DNA of 11,377 nucleotides from Flavipsychrobacter stenotrophus (GTDB lineage Bacteria > Bacteroidota > Bacteroidia > Chitinophagales > Chitinophagaceae), in the NCBI GenBank assembly GCA_947379685.1, contig CANCOG010000115.1, positions 1-11,377 on the forward strand, in the 5' to 3' direction. The position numbers and the translations under genes are program-made. Below, in pieces: positions 6,037 to 11,377 of this stretch (position 1 is its first letter; each line of letters starts with the position of its first letter). The notes below the pieces were generated by a model that saw nothing but the letters and a program-made list of their open reading frames with translations, had not been told where the DNA came from and made no database searches.

Positions 6037-6405
6037 GCTTTTCAATTGTTTATTGCCTGAATTTTAGCTGAGATAAAATTCTCCAAAACCGTGCCCCTGA
6101 AGGGGCGATTTGACGGAATGTGAAATAAAAGTACAAATTTCAGGAATCAATAATGCAGTTATTGAAAGGAGGAACAAATAAGATCCAGCATTACAGGAAG
6201 GTGAAGAAGCGAACCGAGGTGAAGAATTTTCTGGCAAGTTACACGGACATGTGATACCTACGGCATCAGTGAAGTTTTAGATATTGTATTATAAACATGT
6301 GAGGCCTAACGGCATCAATTCAGATTGTTTTAAATTCCGAACTGCCATTGGCCGCAATAAAATGCACACATACTAATTTTCCAAGTAAATAGATATTAGC
6401 TATCG
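6037..6405. other. Gene-poor region of about 370 bases
   Basis: No convincing gene. It holds a small palindrome GCCCCTGAAGGGGC at 6093-6106 (five-base stem, TGAA loop) without a T-run, and a pair of imperfect direct repeats at 6247-6317 described separately. A 33-codon plus-strand frame at 6153-6254 gives a lysine-rich peptide with no recognised features and is probably chance. No TAnnTTTG box was found on either strand, so the promoter of the FMN reductase is not visible. No tRNA-like cloverleaf was seen. Confidence 0.6.
6247..6317. repeat. Two imperfect direct repeats, each hairpin-like
   Basis: ACATGTGATACCTACGGCATCA (shown here as its halves ACATGTGATACC and TACGGCATCA, 6247-6268) recurs as ACATGTGAGGCC and TAACGGCATCA at 6295-6317, 48 bases on. 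Each unit can fold: GATACC or GAGGCC pairs with the following GGCATC with one mismatch around a three- to four-base loop. They may be copies of a dispersed intergenic repeat. One window cannot show whether it recurs elsewhere. Confidence 0.6.
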
Positions 6406-6678
6406 TTAATTACCCACAACTTCCTTTTTACAACCAAGCAGGGAGGAATCGGTCATGAGCTGGTCCAGGTGTTCAAGGGCGTCGTTTTCGTTGGGGTATT
6501 TAAGGATCATCTTTTGCAGGACGCATTCGCAGTAAGTCTTTGCCTTTGCCTCAGAGCCCGCCCAGCGGGTGGCATTTTCCATACAAGCCTCTTTCCAGCT
6601 GGCTTTATCGTCCTCATTCCATGTATTTTTACAGGAACAAAGGCAAAACAATATAACGAAGGGAAGCAGCTTTTTCAT
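6406..6678 (-). CDS. Small cysteine-containing lipoprotein, unknown function
   Basis: This 90-residue protein opens with a short basic start and hydrophobic core (MKKLLPFVILFCLCSC) whose lipobox LCSC marks Cys16 as the lipidated residue. The mature part has a conserved-looking pattern: tryptophans 20, 28 and 39, Cys32, a CxC pair (Cys50, Cys52 in TYCECVLQKM), the phrase KYPNENDA, and a last Cys83. That gives four cysteines after the lipidated one, which could form two disulfides in the periplasm or outside. I recall similar short Trp/Cys proteins in Bacteroidota but know no function. The ATG directly abuts the T-run of the terminator belonging to the upstream saccharopine dehydrogenase gene. 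Expression would come from the loop promoter at 6695-6702 or from readthrough. Confidence 0.8.
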   Translation of the reverse strand: MKKLLPFVILFCLCSCKNTWNEDDKASWKEACMENATRWAGSEAKAKTYCECVLQKMILKYPNENDALEHLDQLMTDSSLLGCKKEVVGN

Positions 6679-6713
6679 AAAAAGAAAATCCGGCCAAATA
6701 TACGCCGGATTTT
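6679..6713 (-). terminator. Intrinsic terminator of the saccharopine dehydrogenase gene
   Basis: On the minus strand a perfect 10-bp stem (6713-6704 with 6694-6685; AAAATCCGGC/GCCGGATTTT) closes a nine-base loop and runs into TTTTCTTTTT. It lies 34 bases past the stop of the saccharopine dehydrogenase gene. The T-run ends at the ATG of the small lipoprotein. Confidence 0.88.
6695..6702 (-). promoter_or_regulatory. TAnnTTTG box inside the terminator loop
   Basis: The loop of the 6679-6713 hairpin reads TATATTTG on the minus strand, an exact -7 motif. Transcription would start near 6688, in the 3' arm, giving the small lipoprotein gene a leader of about 10 bases, mostly T. No clear -33 element was found at the standard spacing. 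Confidence 0.5.
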
Positions 6714-6746
6714 CATATTCAGTAGATACAATAAATGATTTGAAAG

Positions 6747-8087
6747 TTATTCTACCTCTTCCTTAAAGTCAATGCCATAATGAGCCAACTCTGTAAGTAC
6801 AGGTTTATAAACAGACTGCATTGTTGGAATGAGCACACCAAACGGAGGTTTTATCTTCCCGTTAAGCACCATACGAGCCAGAATGCCCATGGGTAAGCCA
6901 ACTGTCTTCGCCATAGCTGAATGATCTCTGTTTTCGCCCTTTATGGTCATTGTACTGGTGAGCTTTGTTTTCCTGCCCTTGTGGATGTACTCCACTTCGT
7001 GCTGCATTACCACCATGTCTTTTTCAGCAGAAGCCATCGCCCATTTTTCGAGCAACAAACCAAGCAAAATTTGAGAAGAAGATGATGTACCCGGTTTCAG
7101 TGGCAAATCGTCAAAAAGGCCGAGCCACTGGAACAACGAAATTACCTTACTATCCTTATCGAGAGCAAGCTTCTTTGTAATGAATTCTGTAAGATTTTCT
7201 TTGTCTTCACAACCTGCCTTTTTCATTAACCAGGTAGTATAGGTCTGGCCGGTCTGCTCGAAAACGTCATCCGGGTTAGTTAGCCCCAAATGGATAAACG
7301 CATCCCAGCCTGCACAAAAAGAAGGATAACGCAGGGTTGCCCTGATAAAGGTTTTGATGTCCGGAATATCGTAGGTTTCCAGATATTTCAGCGAATCACG
7401 ATTTGGGTAATAGGCCAAAGATCCTATTCCGTCAACCTTGATCCTTTTATTTCCTTTAAATATTTTCTCGTAAGGAATTTCTTCCTCCTTGCCATTATTC
7501 AGGTACCTGGCACCGCCAACACCTGCGGAAATAACATTTTTAGGATTCCAGCTAAATTTGTAATGCCATGGGTTGTTGTCGCTTTCAGGTGCTACAAGCC
7601 CTCCACAGTAAGATTTGAAACTATATATAGAGCCAGCAACACGATGAATGCTATTAATGATCTTATTAGCGGTCATATGGTCGATACCCGGGTCGAGACC
7701 CATTTCGCACATAAACATAAGACCCGCTTCTTTTACTGCTTCGTCCATCCCTTTTAACTCATCGGAGATGTAAGATGATGTGATCAGGTTTTTCTTGAAT
7801 TTCAGGCAGTCTTTGGCAAGGTGTATATGCAGGTTTGGTGGCATTAGAGAAATGACAATATCAGCACGTTTTACCAATGGTTCGCGCTGGGCAGCCTTAG
7901 TGATATCAATTACCGCAGCTTCCGCATAGGCGCTTTGATTGATCTTTTCGGCAATTGCATTTGAATCACCATCCGCAATAATTACTTTCCATTTATTCTG
8001 AGGGGCGTTTGACAAAAGGTATTGTATAAGGTAGGTGGATGATTTACCGGCCCCGGCAACCAAAATTGTATGCATAGTTTCTTGCAA
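6747..8087 (-). CDS. Saccharopine dehydrogenase-like oxidoreductase (LYS9 type)
   Basis: This 446-residue cytoplasmic protein has an N-terminal Rossmann fold (ILVAGAGKSSTYLIQYLL, residues 8-25; Asp39 after the second strand) and the large C-terminal domain of glutamate-forming saccharopine dehydrogenases. Diagnostic stretches are CEMGLDPGIDHMTA (127-140), SYCGGLVAPESDNNPWHYKF (159-178) and the end FGVLIPTMQSVYKPVLTEL. The eukaryotic LYS9 enzyme interconverts saccharopine with aminoadipate semialdehyde plus glutamate, so lysine breakdown is a plausible role here; that is inference, as no partner gene is nearby. The usual GxGxxG is GAGKSS, as in relatives of this branch. The start may be at 8087 or at Met5 (8075), which is closer to the usual length; both are downstream of the predicted promoter at 8110-8117. 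Confidence 0.92.
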   Translation of the reverse strand: MQETMHTILVAGAGKSSTYLIQYLLSNAPQNKWKVIIADGDSNAIAEKINQSAYAEAAVIDITKAAQREPLVKRADIVISLMPPNLHIHLAKDCLKFKKNLITSSYISDELKGMDEAVKEAGLMFMCEMGLDPGIDHMTANKIINSIHRVAGSIYSFKSYCGGLVAPESDNNPWHYKFSWNPKNVISAGVGGARYLNNGKEEEIPYEKIFKGNKRIKVDGIGSLAYYPNRDSLKYLETYDIPDIKTFIRATLRYPSFCAGWDAFIHLGLTNPDDVFEQTGQTYTTWLMKKAGCEDKENLTEFITKKLALDKDSKVISLFQWLGLFDDLPLKPGTSSSSQILLGLLLEKWAMASAEKDMVVMQHEVEYIHKGRKTKLTSTMTIKGENRDHSAMAKTVGLPMGILARMVLNGKIKPPFGVLIPTMQSVYKPVLTELAHYGIDFKEEVE

Positions 8088-8109
8088 AAAAAATTATTAA
8101 ATACTATGC

Positions 8110-8117
8110 CAAAAGTA
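8110..8117 (-). promoter_or_regulatory. Promoter -7 box for the saccharopine dehydrogenase gene
   Basis: On the minus strand this reads TACTTTTG, an exact TAnnTTTG match, 22 bases before the ATG at 8087. The predicted transcript start is near 8103. The 108-base gap to the divergent thioesterase gene must hold both promoters. Confidence 0.65.
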
Positions 8118-8131
8118 CTGGTATTATGGAG

Positions 8132-8139
8132 TTATTTTG
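8132..8139 (+). promoter_or_regulatory. Weak promoter-like box for the thioesterase gene
   Basis: TTATTTTG differs from TAnnTTTG at one position and lies in the divergent intergenic region, 56 bases before the ATG at 8196. It is the best plus-strand candidate here but is not convincing alone. Confidence 0.3.
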
Positions 8140-8195
8140 CACAATTGCCCAACCTTTAATTTAAACAAATAAATAAAAATACAAATAACATTATC

Positions 8196-8639
8196 ATGAC
8201 ATGGAATAAATCAAAAACTGACTTAGAGGCACTCAATAAGCTCTCTGACAACACGTTGGGAGCAGTTCTGGGCATAAGGTTTACGGAAATCGGCGATCAA
8301 TTTCTCAAGGCGACAATGCCAGTAAATTCAAAAACGCACCAACCCTACGGACTACTTCACGGAGGCGCCTCAGCAGCACTTTCAGAAACCGTAGGAAGTG
8401 TTGCATCCTGGCTTTCAATAGATACAGAAAGACAGATCTGCGTGGGCATAGAGATCAATTGTAACCACATAAGGGGTAAGAGAGATGGAATTGTTACTGC
8501 CACTGCTACCCCACTACATATTGGCTCAACGACGCACGTTTGGGATATAAAGATAATTGATGAGCAGGAAAAGCTCATTTGCGTGAGCAGGCTGACTGTT
8601 TCCGTTTTGAAAAAACCGTCAGCGAGTCCGGACAAATAG
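8196..8639 (+). CDS. menI: Hotdog-fold thioesterase, MenI/YdiI-like (DHNA-CoA hydrolase)
   Basis: This 147-residue protein tracks E. coli YdiI closely as I recall it: a short start (MTWNKSKTDLEALNKL), then ATMPVNSKTHQPYGLLHGGA, catalytic Glu64 in ALSETVGSVA, IEINCNHIR, and TPLHIGSTTHVWDIKI. The HGG loop (55-57) and the downstream Glu are the active-site features of the PaaI/4-hydroxybenzoyl-CoA thioesterase branch. MenI cleaves 1,4-dihydroxy-2-naphthoyl-CoA in classical menaquinone synthesis, which suits Bacteroidota that use menaquinone. Members of this fold are promiscuous, so another acyl-CoA substrate is possible. No other men gene is in the window. It is transcribed away from the saccharopine dehydrogenase gene, and a glycosyltransferase follows 57 bases later. 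Confidence 0.82.
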   Translation: MTWNKSKTDLEALNKLSDNTLGAVLGIRFTEIGDQFLKATMPVNSKTHQPYGLLHGGASAALSETVGSVASWLSIDTERQICVGIEINCNHIRGKRDGIVTATATPLHIGSTTHVWDIKIIDEQEKLICVSRLTVSVLKKPSASPDK

Positions 8640-8696
8640 CTGATTACACCGGTCCATTACCGTTGCGGGAATTTTGTTTATTTTACACCCAATATA

Positions 8697-9788
8697 ATGA
8701 AGAGGAACAAAAGAATAGTTTGCACCGTTACCAACGACCTGAATTACGACCAGCGTATGATACGCATATGCACTTCGCTTACCGAAGCTGGCTACGATGT
8801 AACACTGGTAGGATTCAAGAGAAAGAACAGTAAGCCCATTATTCCGCGCCCGTTTAAGCAGGTAAGATTATCTATAATTGCCGAACAGGGAAAGATCATG
8901 TATTTCCATTACTGGCTCAACCTGTTCTTCTTTCTGATGTTCCGGAAAGTGGATATTCTGTGTGCGATAGATCTGGATACGATCATGCCGGTTTACTATG
9001 CATCGAGATTGCGCAACAAAAAACGAGTGTATGATGCCCATGAAATATTTACTGACCTTAAAGAGGTGATATCCCGGCCTGCCGTACATAAAATGTGGTT
9101 GTGGATAGCCGGTCATACAGTACCTAACTTCCCTGTTGGCTATACCATTGGAGAATGTTATGCTGAGGATTTCAAGAAACGTTATGGCGTCAGTTATGGT
9201 ATTGTACGCAATGCGACAATTCTAAAACCAGTAACCATACCTGCCAAACCCGACCGCTTTGTACTTTACCAGGGGGCGGTTAATGTAGGAAGATGTTTTG
9301 AGCAACTCATCCCTGCTATGAAACTGGTTAATGCGCCGCTGGTGGTTTGCGGTGCCGGCAATTTTTACGAACAAGCCGTTGCATTGATGCATGAACACAA
9401 ATTGGAAAATAAGATCACTTTTAAGGGCTATGTGCCGCCGGCTGATTTGAGCAATTATACTATAAATGCATGGGTAGGCATTACTTTGTTCGAGGATACG
9501 AGCCTGAGTAACAGGCTTTCGCTCGCGAACCGCTTTTTCGATTATATGCATTACGGTGTCCCTCAATTGTGCATTAAGTACCCTGAATATGAGCGTGTAA
9601 ATGAACAATTTGAGATCGCCTGCCTAATTGAGGATACATCGCCTGCGAGCATAGCAGCGGCACTAAATAAATTACTCACGGACGAGGCCTATTACAACCG
9701 CCTGCAGGCCAACTGCCTGAAAGCACGTGAAAAATATTGCTGGCAGGAAGAAGCAAAAACGCTGGTGAGTATTTATGATAGGCTGTAA
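8697..9788 (+). CDS. Glycosyltransferase, GT4-like (GT-B fold)
   Basis: At 363 residues this is the usual length of a GT-B enzyme. The N-terminal acceptor domain starts RIVCTVTNDLNYDQRMIRIC and includes the VYDAHEIF segment (about 129-136). The C-terminal donor domain holds LYQGAVNVGRCFEQLI, a VVCGAGNF strand-loop, ITFKGYVPPADLSNY and SLANRFFDYMHYGVPQL, where family members usually have the N/K-LFDYLAAG-P donor-site motif. It should transfer a sugar from a nucleotide sugar in envelope or exopolysaccharide synthesis at the cytoplasmic face. Donor and acceptor are not readable. There is no signal peptide; the hydrophobic run near 70-83 may help membrane contact. It follows menI by 57 bases without a visible terminator between them, so they may be co-transcribed, although no functional link is evident. 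Confidence 0.85.
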   Translation: MKRNKRIVCTVTNDLNYDQRMIRICTSLTEAGYDVTLVGFKRKNSKPIIPRPFKQVRLSIIAEQGKIMYFHYWLNLFFFLMFRKVDILCAIDLDTIMPVYYASRLRNKKRVYDAHEIFTDLKEVISRPAVHKMWLWIAGHTVPNFPVGYTIGECYAEDFKKRYGVSYGIVRNATILKPVTIPAKPDRFVLYQGAVNVGRCFEQLIPAMKLVNAPLVVCGAGNFYEQAVALMHEHKLENKITFKGYVPPADLSNYTINAWVGITLFEDTSLSNRLSLANRFFDYMHYGVPQLCIKYPEYERVNEQFEIACLIEDTSPASIAAALNKLLTDEAYYNRLQANCLKAREKYCWQEEAKTLVSIYDRL

Positions 9789-9863
9789 ATGTGTTGGTGT
9801 CTTTAACCGAAGCATTGTGCGAAGTCAGGCGAAGAGTCTCAGGGAGTATTTCTAGTGAGGGCT

Positions 9864-9906
9864 AAAAAAAAGTACGCAGAGGCTATCGAAATAATAGACC
9901 TCTGCG
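9864..9906 (-). terminator. Intrinsic terminator of asd
   Basis: On the minus strand CGCAGAGG (9906-9899) pairs with CCTCTGCG (9882-9875), extended inward by CTAT/ATAG past a bulge, and is followed by TAC and eight T (9871-9864). It lies 49 bases beyond the asd stop. The plus strand lacks a T-run, so it does not look like a good terminator for the convergent glycosyltransferase. Confidence 0.8.
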
Positions 9907-9954
9907 CACGAAACTGAAAGACTAAAAAATATAATTGTAGTCAATGACGGAAAA

Positions 9955-10944
9955 CTAAATCCATCCCTGGGCGTGCAGATATTTTGCGATTTGCACGGCA
10001 TTGGTCGCTGCTCCCTTTCTGAGGTTGTCGGCAACTATCCAGCAATTGAGGGTGTTGGGCTGGGAGTAATCGCGACGAATACGGCCAACAAAAACTTCAT
10101 CTTTTCCTTCGGCATCGAGGGGCATGGGGTAGCCGTTCATCGAAGGGTTATCTACTACAATGACTCCCGAAGTATTGGAAAGCAATTCCTTTACATCCGA
10201 TTCATAGAAATCGTTTCGGAATTCAATGTTAACGCTTTCGCTGTGGCCGCCAATTACAGGCACCCTTACAGTTGTTGCGGAAACTTTAATTTCGTCATCA
10301 CCCATTATTTTACAGGTTTCCAGGGCCATTTTCATTTCTTCCTTTGTATAGCCGTTTTCCTGAAAAACGTCAATATGAGGAATCACATTCAGGTCAATCC
10401 TATGCGGGTAAACACCGCTACCTGCACCACCAGCCCGTTCATCCATCAGCTCCTTTACAGCTTTCTGGCCTGTGCCGGAAACAGATTGATAAGTACTGAC
10501 AACCACACGTTTAATGCTATATTTTTTATGCAATGGTTGCAACACCATTACCATCTGGATAGTTGAACAATTCGGATTGGCAATAATGTAATCGTTTGCT
10601 GTAAGTACGTGGCCGTTTACCTCGGGTACAATTAATTTGTATTCCGGGTGCATGCGCCAGGCCGAAGAATTATCAATTACCCGGCAACCTGCTGCAGCAA
10701 ATTTGGGTGCAAGTTCAAGCGAAACAGAGCCTCCGGCGGAAAACAATGCTACAGCGGGCTTCATGGCAATGGCAGTATCGGCAGACACAACAGGGTAATC
10801 CTTACCCTTGTAATTAACCATAGTGCCCACTGACCTTTCTGAGGCAACGGGGATCAATTCTGATACAGGAAAATTCCTTTCTTCGAGTACCTGCAACATT
10901 TTACTGCCTACAAGGCCAGTAGCGCCAACAACTGCAACTTTCAT
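9955..10944 (-). CDS. asd: Aspartate-semialdehyde dehydrogenase
   Basis: Asd makes L-aspartate 4-semialdehyde from aspartyl phosphate with NADPH, the branch point to lysine, diaminopimelate, threonine and methionine. The 329-residue length fits the family. The N-terminal Rossmann motif is MKVAVVGATGLVGSKML (GxTGxVG at 7-13), the nucleophile is Cys126 in NPNCSTIQ, a glycine-rich SVSGTGQK segment follows (154-161), and VRVPVIGGHSE carries the substrate Arg227 and base His234. It is cytoplasmic and works as a dimer or tetramer in known members. The start at 10944 puts the first beta strand at residue 2, as usual. The gene is monocistronic, with its own promoter, a structured leader of about 50 bases and a terminator. 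It is divergent from an ABC exporter gene. Confidence 0.97.
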   Translation of the reverse strand: MKVAVVGATGLVGSKMLQVLEERNFPVSELIPVASERSVGTMVNYKGKDYPVVSADTAIAMKPAVALFSAGGSVSLELAPKFAAAGCRVIDNSSAWRMHPEYKLIVPEVNGHVLTANDYIIANPNCSTIQMVMVLQPLHKKYSIKRVVVSTYQSVSGTGQKAVKELMDERAGGAGSGVYPHRIDLNVIPHIDVFQENGYTKEEMKMALETCKIMGDDEIKVSATTVRVPVIGGHSESVNIEFRNDFYESDVKELLSNTSGVIVVDNPSMNGYPMPLDAEGKDEVFVGRIRRDYSQPNTLNCWIVADNLRKGAATNAVQIAKYLHAQGWI

Positions 10945-10957
10945 GTTATGTATTGAG

Positions 10958-10980
10958 CCTGCATAACCGCAGGAAGGTTA
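10958..10980 (-). promoter_or_regulatory. Structured asd leader with two overlapping stems
   Basis: In the transcript, 5' to 3', TAACC (10980-10976) can pair with GGTTA (10968-10964), while CCTGC (10973-10969) in its loop can pair with GCAGG (10962-10958). The two five-base stems interleave, so they are either mutually exclusive or form a compact pseudoknot with a very short (one-base) linker. The element ends 13 bases before the start codon. It is too small to be a known lysine riboswitch. Regulation is inference. Confidence 0.35.
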
Positions 10981-11000
10981 TAATGAACTGTAATGATGCG

Positions 11001-11008
11001 CAAAAGTA
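11001..11008 (-). promoter_or_regulatory. Promoter -7 box for asd
   Basis: The minus strand reads TACTTTTG, an exact TAnnTTTG match, 56 bases before the ATG. A TTTG at 11028-11025 is a possible -33 element, though its 16-base spacer is shorter than the usual 19 or so. The same box sequence precedes the saccharopine dehydrogenase gene. Confidence 0.65.
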
Positions 11009-11076
11009 GGGAACGAAAAGGAAACAAAATCCACGGCGGCGTCTGGAACTTTTTAAGTAAAAATTATTATCGCAGC

Positions 11077-11108
11077 TTGTCCCGTTCAATTGATAATCCC
11101 GACCTTTG
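11077..11108 (+). promoter_or_regulatory. Probable promoter of the ABC exporter gene
   Basis: A TTG at 11077-11079 and a GACCTTTG at 11101-11108 (one mismatch to TAnnTTTG) are separated by 21 bases. The -7 box ends only eight bases before the ATG at 11117, so the leader would be almost absent. Confidence 0.4.
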
Positions 11109-11116
11109 CCACCTTC

Positions 11117-11377
11117 ATGAAGAACCTCACTGCGCTTAATAAATATTTCATTAAATATAAATGGCGGCTGTTCCTGGGTTTGCTTTTTGTGGCAATATCC
11201 AGCAAATTCGCTGTTATGCCCGGCAATATCGTTCGTACTACCCTTGACCAGGTAAGAGAAATGATAGCCCATAAAACAGACAGCAAGGCCATTATGTCTT
11301 TGGTTTTTAAGAGTGGAATGCTGTTGCTGGGGCTTGCGCTTTTACGCGGCTTTTTCATGTTTATGACCCGGCAGACC
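11117..11377 (+). CDS. ABC exporter (fused permease/ATPase), N-terminal part
   Basis: The frame runs from the ATG at 11117 to the window end, 87 codons, and is cut there. It starts MKNLTALNKYFIKYKWRLFL, with a first membrane helix at about 16-33 and a second near 64-82, separated by a periplasmic loop. It ends FMFMTRQT, which in Bacteroidota MsbA-like transporters leads into the first coupling helix. This is the pattern of a type IV ABC half-exporter with membrane domain and ATPase on one chain; the ATPase part is outside the window. Substrates of the family include lipids and drugs, and nothing here says which. Its ATG is 173 bases from the divergent asd start. A reverse-strand frame over this region is a shadow. 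Confidence 0.8.
   Translation, partial: MKNLTALNKYFIKYKWRLFLGLLFVAISSKFAVMPGNIVRTTLDQVREMIAHKTDSKAIMSLVFKSGMLLLGLALLRGFFMFMTRQT

Noticed and set aside
6093..6106. Palindrome GCCCCTGAAGGGGC as a terminator
   Set aside because: Only a five-base stem with a tetraloop and no T-run on either strand; it also does not directly follow a gene end.
6153..6254. 33-codon lysine-rich ORF in the gap
   Set aside because: Too short, without a promoter or recognisable homology, and it ends inside the first repeat unit.
7290..7757. Plus-strand 155-codon ORF inside the saccharopine dehydrogenase gene
   Set aside because: Antisense shadow of a gene with many conserved motifs.
9973..10566. Plus-strand 197-codon ORF opposite asd
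   Set aside because: Antisense shadow of a certain gene, with His/Cys/Phe-rich composition typical of a reverse frame.
10945..11000. Lysine riboswitch before asd
   Set aside because: The leader is only about 50 bases, far too short for the known lysine riboswitch with its five-helix junction.

Overview
The window looks like chromosomal DNA of a Bacteroidota bacterium, most likely in or near the Chitinophagaceae. Three signs point there. Genes lack strong Shine-Dalgarno sites. At least six upstream regions carry the Bacteroidota -7 promoter motif TAnnTTTG. Ribosomal protein S16 has the long acidic/alanine-rich C-terminal tail common in this phylum. No phage, insertion sequence, CRISPR array, tRNA or rRNA was recognised. 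The family content is mostly housekeeping and metabolic.

Layout, left half. 1-1642 (+): the end of a YihY/BrkB-type membrane protein, overlapping by 14 bp a lipoprotein that fuses a cytochrome c domain to a copper monooxygenase resembling peptidylglycine monooxygenase. 1835-2350 (+): rpsP with its own promoter and a strong terminator. 2428-2591: a long inverted repeat whose two arms bracket a possible 56-codon minus-strand ORF. 2636-3046 (+): an OsmC-type peroxidase with promoter and terminator. 3277-5459 (+): a two-gene unit of a membrane fatty-acid desaturase and a TRZ/ATZ-type amidohydrolase. 5456-6036 (-): an NADPH-dependent FMN reductase that is frameshifted at a run of six G, and whose stop codon overlaps that of the amidohydrolase.

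Layout, right half. 6037-6405: a gene-poor stretch with small palindromes and a pair of hairpin-like direct repeats. 6406-8087 (-): a saccharopine-dehydrogenase-like enzyme followed by a small cysteine-rich lipoprotein; the terminator of the first holds a promoter-like box for the second in its loop. 8196-9788 (+): a hotdog thioesterase very like MenI/YdiI, then a family-4-type glycosyltransferase. 9955-10944 (-): aspartate-semialdehyde dehydrogenase (asd) with terminator, promoter and a structured leader. 11117-11377 (+): the start of an ABC exporter cut by the window end.

Most genes form units of one or two with their own signals, so there is no single pathway here. Loose themes are envelope functions (YihY, lipoproteins, desaturase, glycosyltransferase, ABC exporter), redox or peroxide metabolism (OsmC, FMN reductase, cytochrome/copper protein), lysine/aspartate-family metabolism (saccharopine dehydrogenase, Asd) and quinone synthesis (MenI). 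The points most worth a second look are the inverted-repeat element at 2428-2591, the poly-G frameshift at 6007-6012, the promoter inside the terminator loop at 6679-6713, and the cytochrome c/copper monooxygenase fusion. No clearly new multi-gene system is evident.
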